In this document: piece after piece, positions 53,217-62,483 of the stretch
Layout of the letters: each line of letters begins with the position of its first letter
Position numbering within the stretch: position 1 is the first letter of the stretch
NCBI RefSeq assembly: GCF_002374315.1
Contig: NZ_NWUX01000004.1
Coordinates: 124,001 to 188,000, forward strand
Source of the DNA: Vreelandella nigrificans
GTDB lineage: Bacteria > Pseudomonadota > Gammaproteobacteria > Pseudomonadales > Halomonadaceae
Direction: 5' to 3'
Length of the DNA stretch: 64,000 bases
The notes under the pieces: generated by a model
Seen by the model: the letters and a program-made list of their open reading frames with translations, nothing else
Database searches by the model: none
Told to the model about the DNA's origin: nothing
Made by a program: the position numbers and the translations under genes

Positions 53217-53244
53217 AAAACGCCCAGACAGAGCATCTGGGCGT
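53217..53244 (-). terminator. Intrinsic terminator downstream of phoU
   Basis: On the minus strand ACGCCCAGA and TCTGGGCGT make a 9-bp stem with a seven-base loop, followed by TTTT. It ends the pst-phoU transcript 26 bases after the phoU stop and just before cysZ. Confidence 0.83.
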
Positions 53245-53269
53245 ATTGCAGGAGGCATTTGGCGTTAGG

Positions 53270-53995
53270 TCAAGACTTTTTAAGCACCTTCTGATCTAAA
53301 CTATCGAGGTCGGTATGGCGAATATCCAATCCTTTGACAAGATAAACCACGTACTCCGCGAGGTTATTGGCATGGTCACCCACCCGCTCCAGGGCGCGCA
53401 GCACCCACATAATGCTGAGCACGGAGCTAATCGAGCGGGAATCTTCCATCATAAAGGTCATTAGAGAGCGCATGGCACTGCCGTACTCGTCGTCCACGAG
53501 TTCGTCTTCGCGGACTACCTGCATGGCTAATTCGGTATCAAAACGGGCAAACGCAGTTAGCGCATCGCGCAGCATCTTACGTACATGTTCGCTGATGTGT
53601 CGCACTTCCACCAAGCCACGGGTATTACCGTTGTTTTCACTTAACAGCATCGCGTTGCGGGCAATTTTGCTAGCTTCATCGCCGATACGCTCAAGGTCAG
53701 AGGTAGCGCGAATTACCGCCAGCACCAGGCGAAGATCAGAAGCTGCTGGCTGACGGCGCGCCAGTACGCGGGTGCACTCGTCATCTATCTGGAGTTGCAG
53801 GTCGTTTACTTGGCGGTCGTTATCACGTACTTTTTCAGCGAGATGACTATCGCCTTCTAGCAATGAATACACCGCATCCTGAACTTGTTTTTCCACCAAA
53901 CCGCCCATGGCCATCAGGTGGGTTTTTAATTCTTCCAGTTCCTGGTTGAACTGGCGAGAAATATGCTGGCTGTGGGTATCGCTCGTAATATCCAT
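53270..53995 (-). CDS. phoU: Phosphate transport regulator PhoU
   Basis: A 241-residue PhoU made of two three-helix bundles: the first repeat begins FNQELEELKTHLMAMGGLVE, the second HISEHVRKMLRDALTAF, with the metal-binding segment ERVGDHANNLAEYVVYLVKG. It couples the Pst transporter to PhoR so that the Pho regulon is off when phosphate is plentiful. It is the last gene of pstC-pstA-pstB-phoU, 30 bp after pstB. Confidence 0.97.
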   Translation of the reverse strand: MDITSDTHSQHISRQFNQELEELKTHLMAMGGLVEKQVQDAVYSLLEGDSHLAEKVRDNDRQVNDLQLQIDDECTRVLARRQPAASDLRLVLAVIRATSDLERIGDEASKIARNAMLLSENNGNTRGLVEVRHISEHVRKMLRDALTAFARFDTELAMQVVREDELVDDEYGSAMRSLMTFMMEDSRSISSVLSIMWVLRALERVGDHANNLAEYVVYLVKGLDIRHTDLDSLDQKVLKKS

Positions 53996-54025
53996 TGAGC
54001 ACTCCTGACGTGATGTCTCTGGGGC

Positions 54026-54841
54026 CTAGGTCATGCGGCCGGTGATGTAATTTTCAGTACGCTGTAAACGCGGGTTAGTGAATACTTGGTCGGTTAAACC
54101 GAACTCAACGAGTTCGCCGTTCTGCAGAAAAGCCGTGTAATCGGAAACCCGCGCTGCCTGTTGCATATTATGGGTCACCAGCACCAACGTAAGCTGCGAT
54201 TTAAGATTGCGGATTAGCTCCTCTATCTTGAGTGTTGATATAGGATCGAGCGCCGAGGCGGGCTCATCTAGCAGCAGTACGTCGGGTTGTACGGCCAGCG
54301 TGCGGGCAATCACTAAACGCTGCTGCTGCCCGCCGGAAAGCTGCCATGCTGAGCGATGTAGCCGGTCTTTAACTTCATCCCACAGCGCGGCTGAGGTGAG
54401 CGCCCACTCAATAATGTCGTCTCGCTTGCGCTTGGGTAAGCGGCGCTGTAATCGCAGCCCAAAGGCGACATTTTCATAAATTGACATCGGAAATGGATTG
54501 GGGGTTTGAAACACCATACCCACACGCCGCCTCAACTCTGTTACGTTCATCTGGGGTGCATGAATGTCTTGCCCTTCAAGCGCTATATATCCACGGTGGG
54601 AAACAGATTCGTTAAGATCATGCAGCCGGTTAATCGCCCTGAGCAGTGTGGATTTGCCACAGCCAGACGGGCCGATAAAAGCGGTAACGCGATGGCGCGG
54701 TACGTCTAGCGTCAAGTCTCGCAATGCAGGTTTCCCCGCATAAGCGAGGTGAAACTGATTGATACTCAGGCAGCACTGCTCGGGAGCAAAGGTGATCACC
54801 GGAGTTTGTGATGACTGGGCTGACGTTAGGGGCGCTAGCAT
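54026..54841 (-). CDS. pstB: Phosphate ABC transporter ATP-binding protein PstB
   Basis: A 271-residue ATPase: Walker [11 protein letters not shown]-loop [15 protein letters not shown], signature LSGGQQQR, Walker [15 protein letters not shown]-loop VTHNMQQA. It powers high-affinity phosphate uptake with PstA and PstC. The start codon overlaps the pstA end by seven bases. The N-terminal about 25 residues are longer than usual and could be shorter in reality. Confidence 0.96.
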   Translation of the reverse strand: MLAPLTSAQSSQTPVITFAPEQCCLSINQFHLAYAGKPALRDLTLDVPRHRVTAFIGPSGCGKSTLLRAINRLHDLNESVSHRGYIALEGQDIHAPQMNVTELRRRVGMVFQTPNPFPMSIYENVAFGLRLQRRLPKRKRDDIIEWALTSAALWDEVKDRLHRSAWQLSGGQQQRLVIARTLAVQPDVLLLDEPASALDPISTLKIEELIRNLKSQLTLVLVTHNMQQAARVSDYTAFLQNGELVEFGLTDQVFTNPRLQRTENYITGRMT

Positions 54842-56253
54842 TCGTTTCCTCGTTGACGCCTTAGATAATGACGCAGAAATATGGCAGTTAGATTAAGCAC
54901 CAGAACAATCAGCACTAACAGTAACGCTGTGGCGTAAACCAGTGGGATGGCGGCCTGAACATCTTCCCCATGAAACGCCGTATCAAATAAATGATAGCCG
55001 AGGTGCATAAACTTGCGTTCAAGGTGTAAATAAGGGAATTCACCATCTAACGGCATTTGCGGTGCCAGTTTGGCGACCCCGACTAACATGAGTGGTGCTA
55101 CTTCTCCTGCCGCACGGGCAACGGCTAATATCACTCCGGTGAGCATCGCGGGGGTAGCCATGGGTAGCACCACCCGGGTCAGCATCTCTAGACGTGTAGC
55201 TCCTAGCGCTACGGCACCTTCGCGTTGGGCATCGGGGATGCGTGCCAAGCCCTCTTCAGTTGCCACAATCACCACTGGCAGCGTTAATAGCGCAAGGGTT
55301 AGCGACGCCCATAAAAGCCCGCCCGTGCCGAAGGTTGGTGAGGGCAGCTCATCGCTAAAGAACCAGTTATCGATAGACCCGCCAATGCCGTAGACGAATA
55401 CCCCAAGGCCGAACACCCCGTAAACTATTGATGGCACCCCTGCCAAGTTGCGCACGCCAATACGCACTAAGTGGGTGAGCCGATTTTGGTGGGCGATTTC
55501 ATTAAGATAAATTGCCGCTAGTACGCCAAACGGTGTAACGATCACCGACATTAGAATGACCATCAGCACGGTGCCAAAAATAGCAGGCCAAACACCGCCG
55601 CCAGTATTGGCTGCCCGTGGTCCTTCACTGAGAAAACGCCAAACGTTTTGCCCCCAGGCAGTGACTTTTTGCCCCCAAGACATGGCATTGGGAGCTTGGA
55701 AATGGCTGACGTTGGAGAGCGGTTGGCGCAGAGCATGGCCATCAGCGGTGATAAGCAGCAGATCACTACTGCCTTGCTGGCTCGCTGGCTGTGCGAGTGC
55801 GGTGGTAATGTAGTCCCAGGCTGCCTGCCCAGTTAGACGCTGGCCATCGCTTTCCACGGCGACTAGGCGGCCAATAAAGTCGCCCCACGGGGTGCGCTCT
55901 AGGCGAATAAGGTCGTTAGGGGTCGTTTGTGCTGAGATGTCATCTACGGCTATCCAGCGCCAGTTGGCGCCGTTGATATCACGGTTACCGGTGAAGTAGA
56001 GCCTCTCCATGCCCGCGTTTAGCGGCAGCGGTGTTTCTCGTACCGGCTGGCCGATGACGATGTCACCTGAGGTAAGTGTGACCTCCTCCAGGGTAGCCGG
56101 CCAGAAGTGCCCTAAACCGCGGGTTGCCAGCAGGGTGAGAAGCGCTGCTAGCATCAGTAGTGAAAGCGCTACACAGGCAGCACATAGCCACGGCCAGAGC
56201 CCATCGTTTAGCCAGTTAACACGCCGTTTGCTCTGCTCGGATAGTGGCTTCAT
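54835..56253 (-). CDS. pstA: Phosphate ABC transporter permease PstA
   Basis: A 472-residue permease, longer than the about 300-residue E. coli PstA because of a periplasmic insertion (about residues 50-200) between the first membrane segment and the permease domain, as in Pseudomonas-type PstA. The permease core has the EAA-type loop [20 protein letters not shown]. It overlaps pstC by four bases (ATGA) and pstB by seven. Confidence 0.94.
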   Translation of the reverse strand: MKPLSEQSKRRVNWLNDGLWPWLCAACVALSLLMLAALLTLLATRGLGHFWPATLEEVTLTSGDIVIGQPVRETPLPLNAGMERLYFTGNRDINGANWRWIAVDDISAQTTPNDLIRLERTPWGDFIGRLVAVESDGQRLTGQAAWDYITTALAQPASQQGSSDLLLITADGHALRQPLSNVSHFQAPNAMSWGQKVTAWGQNVWRFLSEGPRAANTGGGVWPAIFGTVLMVILMSVIVTPFGVLAAIYLNEIAHQNRLTHLVRIGVRNLAGVPSIVYGVFGLGVFVYGIGGSIDNWFFSDELPSPTFGTGGLLWASLTLALLTLPVVIVATEEGLARIPDAQREGAVALGATRLEMLTRVVLPMATPAMLTGVILAVARAAGEVAPLMLVGVAKLAPQMPLDGEFPYLHLERKFMHLGYHLFDTAFHGEDVQAAIPLVYATALLLVLIVLVLNLTAIFLRHYLRRQRGNEC

Positions 56254-57368
56254 GGTCTGCCCCCCAGACGGTGATAGCGACGGCGTAGGCGCTGACGCAC
56301 CACTTCTGCGAGGGTATTAACTAAGAAGGTGAAAAGGAATAACGAAAGGGCTGCCAAAATCAGTAGATGGTAAGTAAGCCCGCCGGGTGAAGCCTCGGGT
56401 AGCTCAATGGCGATAGCGGCGGAAAGCGAGCGCAGCCCCTCAAATGGACTGGCGCTAAACAGCGCAGTGTTGCCGCTGGCCATCAGTACAATCATGGTTT
56501 CACCCACGGCACGGCCTGCGCCAATCATGACCGCTGAAAAAATACCGGGGCCAGCCGTGGGCAGTGCCACTTTCCAAAGCGCCTGCCAACGACTGGCACC
56601 TAGCGCTTGTGCCCCCTCCATTAAGGTCGGTGGAATATCCGCGAGAGCATCTTCCGCCAGGGCATAGATACTCGGGATGACCGCAAACCCCATGGCAATT
56701 CCGACGATTAGCGCATTTCGTGTGGCGTAATCCATACCATATTGCTGGTCGAGCAAACGTCGCAGATCGCCTCCCAGCAGGTGGTGCTCCAGCCACGGTG
56801 CTAACCATAGGGCGACTGCAACCATACACACCAGCCATGGAATTAGCCAAAGCCCTGCCCATGAGTGCGGCAGACGCCGGCGTAGCCGAGCAGCAGCAAG
56901 GTGCCATAAAGCCCCCGCTAAAATAGCACTGAAGGGTAACCAGACAATAAGTAGGAGAGTGCTGGCTAAGTGACGCTCTACCCAGGGCGCCAGTACTAAG
57001 CCGGCAATAAAGCCCACAACGACGCCAGGCACCGCTTCCATAAGCTCCAGCGCAGGTTTGAGTCGACTACGTAAACGTGCCGACATAAACAGCGCTGAGT
57101 AGATTGCTGCGCCTAGCGCGATAGGGGTTGCAAACAGCATGGCGGCAATGGCGGCTTTTAAGGTGCCCCAGGCAAGCGGTGACAGCTTGCTAAGCGCGAA
57201 AGTGTCGCCTAGTGCTAAAAGTGGTAGCGTTTCCCAGGCGAGAAAAACCCCAATGGCGAGAATCGCCAATAGCACCCCAATGCCCCCAGCGGTAATTAGC
57301 CCGGTGGCAATACGGTCCTGAAGCTGGCGCAGTGGCAGATAAACACGGGGTAGCCGAGGGGAAGTCAT
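56250..57368 (-). CDS. pstC: Phosphate ABC transporter permease PstC
   Basis: A 372-residue permease with six or more membrane segments and the conserved permease loop EDALADIPPTLMEGAQALGA. FVLAWETLP-like N-terminal stretches and KPALELMEAVPGVVVGFIAG are typical of PstC. A PHO box lies 78 bp upstream, so pstCAB-phoU has its own starvation promoter separate from pstS. Confidence 0.94.
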   Translation of the reverse strand: MTSPRLPRVYLPLRQLQDRIATGLITAGGIGVLLAILAIGVFLAWETLPLLALGDTFALSKLSPLAWGTLKAAIAAMLFATPIALGAAIYSALFMSARLRSRLKPALELMEAVPGVVVGFIAGLVLAPWVERHLASTLLLIVWLPFSAILAGALWHLAAARLRRRLPHSWAGLWLIPWLVCMVAVALWLAPWLEHHLLGGDLRRLLDQQYGMDYATRNALIVGIAMGFAVIPSIYALAEDALADIPPTLMEGAQALGASRWQALWKVALPTAGPGIFSAVMIGAGRAVGETMIVLMASGNTALFSASPFEGLRSLSAAIAIELPEASPGGLTYHLLILAALSLFLFTFLVNTLAEVVRQRLRRRYHRLGGRP

Positions 57369-57445
57369 GTCGACATCATAGAGAAGCAGGTGCCATCGCT
57401 AAAATTAACATGCATGGTGAAGTCTCCTTACCCTAAAACATTTTT

Positions 57446-57463
57446 ATGACAGTTAAGTGACAG
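57446..57463 (-). promoter_or_regulatory. PHO box between pstS and pstC
   Basis: The minus strand reads CTGTCACTTAACTGTCAT, two near-perfect TGTCA(T/C) half-sites 11 bp apart. It starts just 4 bases beyond the pstS stop and 78 bp before the pstC start, and so should drive pstCAB-phoU. Confidence 0.87.
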
Positions 57464-57466
57464 CGG

Positions 57467-58432
57467 TTACCACGGTTGCTGGGCATTCGGATCGCTAGGT
57501 GGCAGTGGCACGAAGCCTGATGCGCGGATAATTTGCTGGCCTTCCGCGGACGTAATCAACTCAATAAATGCCTGCTCTGCGGCGGGTAACGACTCCCCCG
57601 GTGGCAGATTAACGTAGAGATAGAGATCTCGGGATAAAGGATACTCGCCGCGCTGAATCGATGACTCAGTAGGCGCTACATCACGGCCTTGTTGGTCGGT
57701 TAGGCGCAGTGCTTTTACCATTGGAGATAGGTGGTTATAGCCTGCATAGCCTATTGCATTAGGAGATTCTCCCACTGCGGCGACTACGGCGGAAGAGCCA
57801 GGATGCTCGCTGATATCCACACGAAACTGACCGCTGCACAGCGCCTGCTGCTGAAATAACCCATGGGTGCCCGACGCCAAGTTACGCCCATGTAGCGCAA
57901 TTTGGCCGTAGGGCCATAGCTGGGCCTCAAGCAATTCCTCCCAGCGCCTAATAGCGTGGTCTGCGCCACAGGTAAGGCCGGTTGAGAAGATCGCATCGAC
58001 CTGTTGGCGGGTTAACGCTTCAAGCGGGTTATGGCGATGCACGACGACGACCAGGGCATCCCGCGCCACGCGAAGCTCAAGGGGAGGGTAGCCATAACGG
58101 TCGACAAACTGTTGGTGCTCACTGTCGGACATTGGGCGTGACATAGGGCCTAGGCGTGTGGTGCCCGCTATTAACGCTGTGGGAGCGCTGGCTGAGCCAC
58201 CAGCTTGAAACTGCAAGCTAATTTCCGGGTGGCGAGCAGTGAGCGCTTCGCCCCAGCGCAATACCAGCCCTGCCATGGTGTCGGATCCAACGGCACCCAG
58301 TGTGCCGCTCGGAAGGGAGGGAGCTGTGGTGGTAGGCTGCCCCCATGCTAGCTGTGCGACCATGAATAGCGTGCCCAGCAGCGCTAGGCGCAGGGGATAT
58401 TTCTTCCTTAGCCATAAACCGTTACCCTTCAA
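57467..58432 (-). CDS. pstS: Phosphate ABC transporter substrate-binding protein PstS
   Basis: A 321-residue PstS-family binding protein with a signal peptide ending AQLAWGQ (near residue 31). Phosphate-binding segments GAVGSDTMAGL, FQAGGSASA and NLASGTHGLFQ are in order. It starts at TTG 58432 with AGAGGA upstream; no closer ATG fits. Separated from pstC by a PHO box. It captures phosphate in the periplasm for PstCAB. Confidence 0.91.
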   Translation of the reverse strand: MKGNGLWLRKKYPLRLALLGTLFMVAQLAWGQPTTTAPSLPSGTLGAVGSDTMAGLVLRWGEALTARHPEISLQFQAGGSASAPTALIAGTTRLGPMSRPMSDSEHQQFVDRYGYPPLELRVARDALVVVVHRHNPLEALTRQQVDAIFSTGLTCGADHAIRRWEELLEAQLWPYGQIALHGRNLASGTHGLFQQQALCSGQFRVDISEHPGSSAVVAAVGESPNAIGYAGYNHLSPMVKALRLTDQQGRDVAPTESSIQRGEYPLSRDLYLYVNLPPGESLPAAEQAFIELITSAEGQQIIRASGFVPLPPSDPNAQQPW

Positions 58433-58472
58433 ACGTCTTTCCTCTTGTGATTAACTAAAGCCACTCTATTGC

Positions 58473-58490
58473 GATGCAGCAACATCACAA
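58473..58490 (-). promoter_or_regulatory. Weak PHO box candidate upstream of pstS
   Basis: The minus strand reads TTGTGATGTTGCTGCATC, two degenerate half-sites with the correct 11-bp spacing, 41 bp before the pstS start. Several consensus positions are changed, so PhoB binding would be weak. Confidence 0.35.
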
Positions 58491-58516
58491 CAATAAACCC
58501 ACAAAGCGACCACCTT

Positions 58517-58930
58517 ATGACACCGTTGGATTCTGATTTGGACGATGTACCTGCTCCACAGGGGCAGCTCACCTTAAAACTACTGGCTTCTCGACAAGAT
58601 ACCAATCTCTATGGCGATATTCCTGGTGGCTGGCTAGTCAATCAGATGGATCAGGCTGCTGAGCTTGCCGCAGGCCGAGAGGCTGGTGGGCGAACGGCTA
58701 CCGTTGCCATTGAAGCGATGGATTTTTTAAGCCCCGTGCGTGTGGGCTCTATGGTGAGTGTTTATACCCAAGTGCAGGAAATTGGCCACAGCTCGATTAA
58801 AATTGATGTCGAGGTATGGGTACGCCCGCCCCAGGGGCGCCACGAAGAAGAGCGTCAGAAAGTCACCGAGGCGCGCTTTGTGATGGTGGCACTCGACGAG
58901 AACGGCCGTATTCGCGCAGTGCATAGTTAA
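58517..58930 (+). CDS. Acyl-CoA thioesterase (YciA-like hotdog)
   Basis: A 137-residue hotdog-fold thioesterase: LYGDIPGGWLVNQMDQAAELAA, ATVAIEAMDFLSPVRVGS, YTQVQEIGHSSIKIDVEVWV. The asparagine/aspartate pattern of the acyl-CoA thioesterase YciA family is recognisable, with the change GDIPGGW where YciA has GDIFGGW. It hydrolyses acyl-CoAs. The ATG at 58517 is chosen because the family N-terminus starts there; the ribosome site is weak. Divergent from pstS. Confidence 0.88.
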   Translation: MTPLDSDLDDVPAPQGQLTLKLLASRQDTNLYGDIPGGWLVNQMDQAAELAAGREAGGRTATVAIEAMDFLSPVRVGSMVSVYTQVQEIGHSSIKIDVEVWVRPPQGRHEEERQKVTEARFVMVALDENGRIRAVHS

Positions 58931-58943
58931 CAGCAGCAGCGCT

Positions 58944-58968
58944 AAAAAAGGGCGCCGAAGCGCCCTTT
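58944..58968 (-). terminator. Terminator between thioesterase and TRAP binding protein genes
   Basis: AAAGGGCGC and GCGCCCTTT form a 9-bp stem with a four-base loop. On the minus strand the stem ends in a run of six T, so it ends the dctP transcript. The other direction has only three T, so it may serve the thioesterase gene more weakly. Confidence 0.85.
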
Positions 58969-58987
58969 GTCAATGAGAGCAATACGA

Positions 58988-60076
58988 TTAACCGGTTAGG
59001 TCAGCACGGCTTTTCAAATAAGCGTATTCGCCCACATCGCTAAACGGTCGAAGTACTTGCTGGAAGGCTGCATAGGACTCCCATACCCGTCGAGATTCTT
59101 CATCGCCGTCTACCTGACGCTGAATGACCTCTTGAGATGACTCATAGAGCGCTTCCATAACATCTTCTGGGAAAGTGCGCAGCTGGACGCCGTGCTCATC
59201 TACCAGTGTTTCCAGCGCTTGAGCGTTGCGATAGGCAAACTCGCTGATCATGGCGAGGTTAGAGGCGCGAGCAGCTTCGCGGATAACGTCCTGGAGGTCT
59301 TCCGGCAGCGCATTCCAGGCATCCAGATTGACGGTGCCTTCTAGTACTGCAGTAGGCTCATTCCACACCGAGGTGTAGTAGTAGTCGGCTACTTGGTGCA
59401 GGCCAAACGCCATATCGTTGTAGGGGCCTACCCAGTCAGCAGCGTCAAGCACGCCGGTCTGTAGTGAGGTGAAGATTTCTGAGCCAGGCATGTTAACGGT
59501 GGTAACCCCAATGCCGTTCATGGCTTCGCCCGCGAGTCCTGGTAGGCGCAGGCGTAGACCTTGCATGTCGGCCAAAGAGTTAATCTCTTTTTTGAACCAA
59601 CCGGCCATTTGAGCGCCGGTGTTGCCAACTGGGAAAGGCTTCAGGTTATGGTTGGCGTAGATTTCGTCCCACAGCTCTTGGCCACCTCCGTGGTATAACC
59701 AGGCGTTCATTTCGGTGGTATTCATACCGAAAGGTACCGCCGTAAAGAACTGCGACGCGGCCACTTTACCGCGCCAGTAATAAGAGGCGGAGTGGCCCAT
59801 TTCAGCGGTGCCAGCGGCCACCGCATCAAACACCTCCATGGCAGGTACCAGCTCGCCTGCGCCGTGTACACGGATTCGCATACGGCCATTCGAGAGCTGC
59901 TCTACCCGGCGGGCGAAGTCATTCGCGCCGGTGCCTAGAGCAGGAAAGTTTTTCGGCCAGGAGGTGACCATATCCCAAGTATAAGTTTCGTTAGCGCTGG
60001 CGGTGGAAACAAATGGGGCGGCAGCGACACCGGCGGCACCTAGGCCGACGGTTTTGAGAAAGTTACGGCGTTGCAT
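58988..60076 (-). CDS. TRAP transporter substrate-binding protein (DctP family)
   Basis: A 362-residue periplasmic binding protein. The N-terminus MQRRNFLKTVGLGAAGVAAA is a twin-arginine (Tat) signal, so it is exported folded. Family segments DMVTSWPKNFP, MEVFDAVAAGTAEMGHSASY, and RLPGLAGEAMNGIGVTTVNMP resemble alpha-keto acid or lactate binders such as TakP. No DctQ/DctM membrane genes are adjacent, so it either works with a system elsewhere or is a sensor. A strong terminator follows. Confidence 0.92.
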   Translation of the reverse strand: MQRRNFLKTVGLGAAGVAAAPFVSTASANETYTWDMVTSWPKNFPALGTGANDFARRVEQLSNGRMRIRVHGAGELVPAMEVFDAVAAGTAEMGHSASYYWRGKVAASQFFTAVPFGMNTTEMNAWLYHGGGQELWDEIYANHNLKPFPVGNTGAQMAGWFKKEINSLADMQGLRLRLPGLAGEAMNGIGVTTVNMPGSEIFTSLQTGVLDAADWVGPYNDMAFGLHQVADYYYTSVWNEPTAVLEGTVNLDAWNALPEDLQDVIREAARASNLAMISEFAYRNAQALETLVDEHGVQLRTFPEDVMEALYESSQEVIQRQVDGDEESRRVWESYAAFQQVLRPFSDVGEYAYLKSRADLTG

Positions 60077-60207
60077 GGCGAGCAGAACTCCGGAAATTAT
60101 AGGGTATTTTTGTTAGCGCGCAGGTACGCGCGGTGTCCGTTAGCCAGTATGCGCTAAGCAGGTTTTAATCGGCAAGCCATTGAACTCAACGCCATGTAGC
60201 TAGCGGC

Positions 60208-62406
60208 TTACAGAGGCGTTAGCTTAGCAAACCCCAGTACCAACCATTTAACGCCATCACCCTCAAAGCTGACCTGCACTCGTGCGCGGGCTCCTTCGCC
60301 TTCTGCATTGAGAATAACCCCTTCACCAAACACTGGATGTGCCACCTGCTGGCCCACGTGTAGGGCGGGTAGGTCACCGTCACTCTCAATCCGCTGCTGG
60401 GCAAAACTAGACCGTGTAGCAGTAACGGGGCGAGAAATATGTCCTCGTAAGCGGACTTCTTCCAGTAAGTGAGGCGGTAGCTCGCGCAAAAATCGTGATG
60501 GGCGGGGAAATACCTCTTTGCCATGCAGGCGGCGGGTTTCGGCATGGGTCAGGTAGAGTTTCTGCATGGCGCGGGTAACGCCCACATAGCAGAGGCGCCG
60601 CTCCTCTTCGAGCCTGCCAGGTTCTTCAAGGGACATCTTATGGGGAAACAGTCCTTCTTCAACGCCGGCAATAAATACCACTGGGAATTCCAGACCTTTT
60701 GCTGAGTGCAGCGTCATTAGCTGAACGCTGTCTTCGAATTCCTCGGCTTCATGGTCGCCTGCGTTTAGTGCGGCTTCGGATAGAAATGCTTCCAGTGCAG
60801 CCATGCCTTCACCCGCTTCCGGGGTTTCAAAAGCGTCGCCGTGGGTGAAAGCACGGGCGGCGGTGACCAGCTCTTCCAGGTTTTCCACCCGTGCCTGACC
60901 TTTCTCGCCGCGCTCGCTTTTGTGGTGCTCAATCAGTCCGGTGTGTACGGTCACATGGTCGATAATTTCGTGCAGGGGCAGCCCTGAAGCATCGTTATCT
61001 AGTTGTTCGATCAGGTTGGCAAAAGCTTGCACCGCATTGGCAGCTCGGCCCTTTAAGGTACCGTCATTAATTGCGTCGTGTAACGCCTGCCAGAGTGGCA
61101 CGCCCTGCTCTCGGGCGCGATGGCGAACAATTTCTACGGTGCGGGTGCCGATCCCTCGAGTGGGTACGTTAATTACCCGCTCCAGAGAGGCATCGTCATC
61201 CCGATTGAGCAGCAGACGCAAATAGGCCAGGGCATTTTTAATCTCTAGACGCTCGTAGAAGCGGTGGCCACCATAAATACGATAGGGCATGCCCTGGCGA
61301 ATCAGTGTCTCTTCAAGTAGCCGAGACTGGGCGTTCGAGCGGTAGAGAATAGCAATATCGCGCCGATTAAAGCCTTCGTTGACCTTCTCTTTGATGGTGT
61401 CGACGATATAGCGGGCTTCTTCCAAATCGTTGAACCCGGCGTAGATCGAAATTGGCTCGCCTTCGATACCATCGGTCCAGAGATTTTTGCCCATCCGTTC
61501 ACTGTTGTGGCTGATCAGCGTGTTAGCAGCTTCCAGAATCGCACTGGTGGAACGATAGTTCTGTTCCAGGCGTACCGTGTGGGTGTGTGGGAACTCCTGC
61601 TCAAAGCGGCTGATATTTTCCACTTTGGCGCCGCGCCAGCCGTAGATCGACTGGTCGTCATCACCCACCGCGGTCATTGGAGTCTGCATTCCCGTCAGCA
61701 GCTTTAGCCAAGCGTATTGCAGCGTATTGGTATCCTGAAACTCATCCACCAGTACGTGACCAAAACGCTCCTGATAGTGCTTTAACAGCGCTGGGTTATC
61801 GCGCAGTAGCTCTAGGCTTCTCAGTAGCAGCTCACCAAAGTCGACAAGACCACCCCGCTCACAGGTTAGTTGGTAGCGCTCGTAAAGCTCGACCATTTGG
61901 CCCATATAGGCATCGCCGTCCACATTAACTTGGTGTGGGCGCAGTCCTTCCTCTTTACAACCGGAAATAAAATGCTGCACCTGACGCGGCGGATAGCGCT
62001 CGTCATCAATTGAGTAATCTTTCAACAGCCGTTTCACCAGACGCAGCTGGTCATCAGAGTCGATAATTTGGAAGTGTTGGGGTAGCCGTGCATCTTGCCA
62101 ATGCGTACGTAACAGGCGGTGGGCGATGGAGTGAAAGGTGCCAACCCATACGTGGCGCATGGAAATGCCGAGTAGCGCTTCTAGGCGTGTACGCATCTCT
62201 TTAGCGGCTTTATTGGTAAAGGTAACTGCCAGCAGCGCGTAAGGAGAGAGCCTTTCGGCCTGCATTAGCCAAGCGATGCGATGAACCAGCACGCGGGTTT
62301 TACCCGACCCCGCGCCAGCCAGCACGAGTAAATTACCCTGAGGAGCGCTAACTGCCTCGCGCTGGGCGGGGTTGAGCTGATCTAGAATCGCCGTGACGTC
62401 GTCCAT
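60208..62406 (-). CDS. uvrD: DNA helicase II UvrD
   Basis: A 732-residue superfamily 1 helicase acting in mismatch and nucleotide-excision repair. Motifs: Q motif LNPAQREAV, Walker A AGAGSGKT, VTFTNKAAKEM, Walker B DEFQDTNTLQY, GDDDQSIYGWRGA, QNYRST, and TLHSAKGLEFPVVFI. Length matches E. coli UvrD (720). The start MDDVTAIL at 62406 follows the family; an in-frame ATG at 62454 would add 16 residues and neither has a good ribosome site. Confidence 0.94.
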   Translation of the reverse strand: MDDVTAILDQLNPAQREAVSAPQGNLLVLAGAGSGKTRVLVHRIAWLMQAERLSPYALLAVTFTNKAAKEMRTRLEALLGISMRHVWVGTFHSIAHRLLRTHWQDARLPQHFQIIDSDDQLRLVKRLLKDYSIDDERYPPRQVQHFISGCKEEGLRPHQVNVDGDAYMGQMVELYERYQLTCERGGLVDFGELLLRSLELLRDNPALLKHYQERFGHVLVDEFQDTNTLQYAWLKLLTGMQTPMTAVGDDDQSIYGWRGAKVENISRFEQEFPHTHTVRLEQNYRSTSAILEAANTLISHNSERMGKNLWTDGIEGEPISIYAGFNDLEEARYIVDTIKEKVNEGFNRRDIAILYRSNAQSRLLEETLIRQGMPYRIYGGHRFYERLEIKNALAYLRLLLNRDDDASLERVINVPTRGIGTRTVEIVRHRAREQGVPLWQALHDAINDGTLKGRAANAVQAFANLIEQLDNDASGLPLHEIIDHVTVHTGLIEHHKSERGEKGQARVENLEELVTAARAFTHGDAFETPEAGEGMAALEAFLSEAALNAGDHEAEEFEDSVQLMTLHSAKGLEFPVVFIAGVEEGLFPHKMSLEEPGRLEEERRLCYVGVTRAMQKLYLTHAETRRLHGKEVFPRPSRFLRELPPHLLEEVRLRGHISRPVTATRSSFAQQRIESDGDLPALHVGQQVAHPVFGEGVILNAEGEGARARVQVSFEGDGVKWLVLGFAKLTPL

Positions 62407-62483
62407 ATAAGCCGCTGCCGGTTCGAAAATGGGCAACCAGTTTAGCACAGCCAAGGAACTGGCTGTGTGTACAGGACAGGCGT

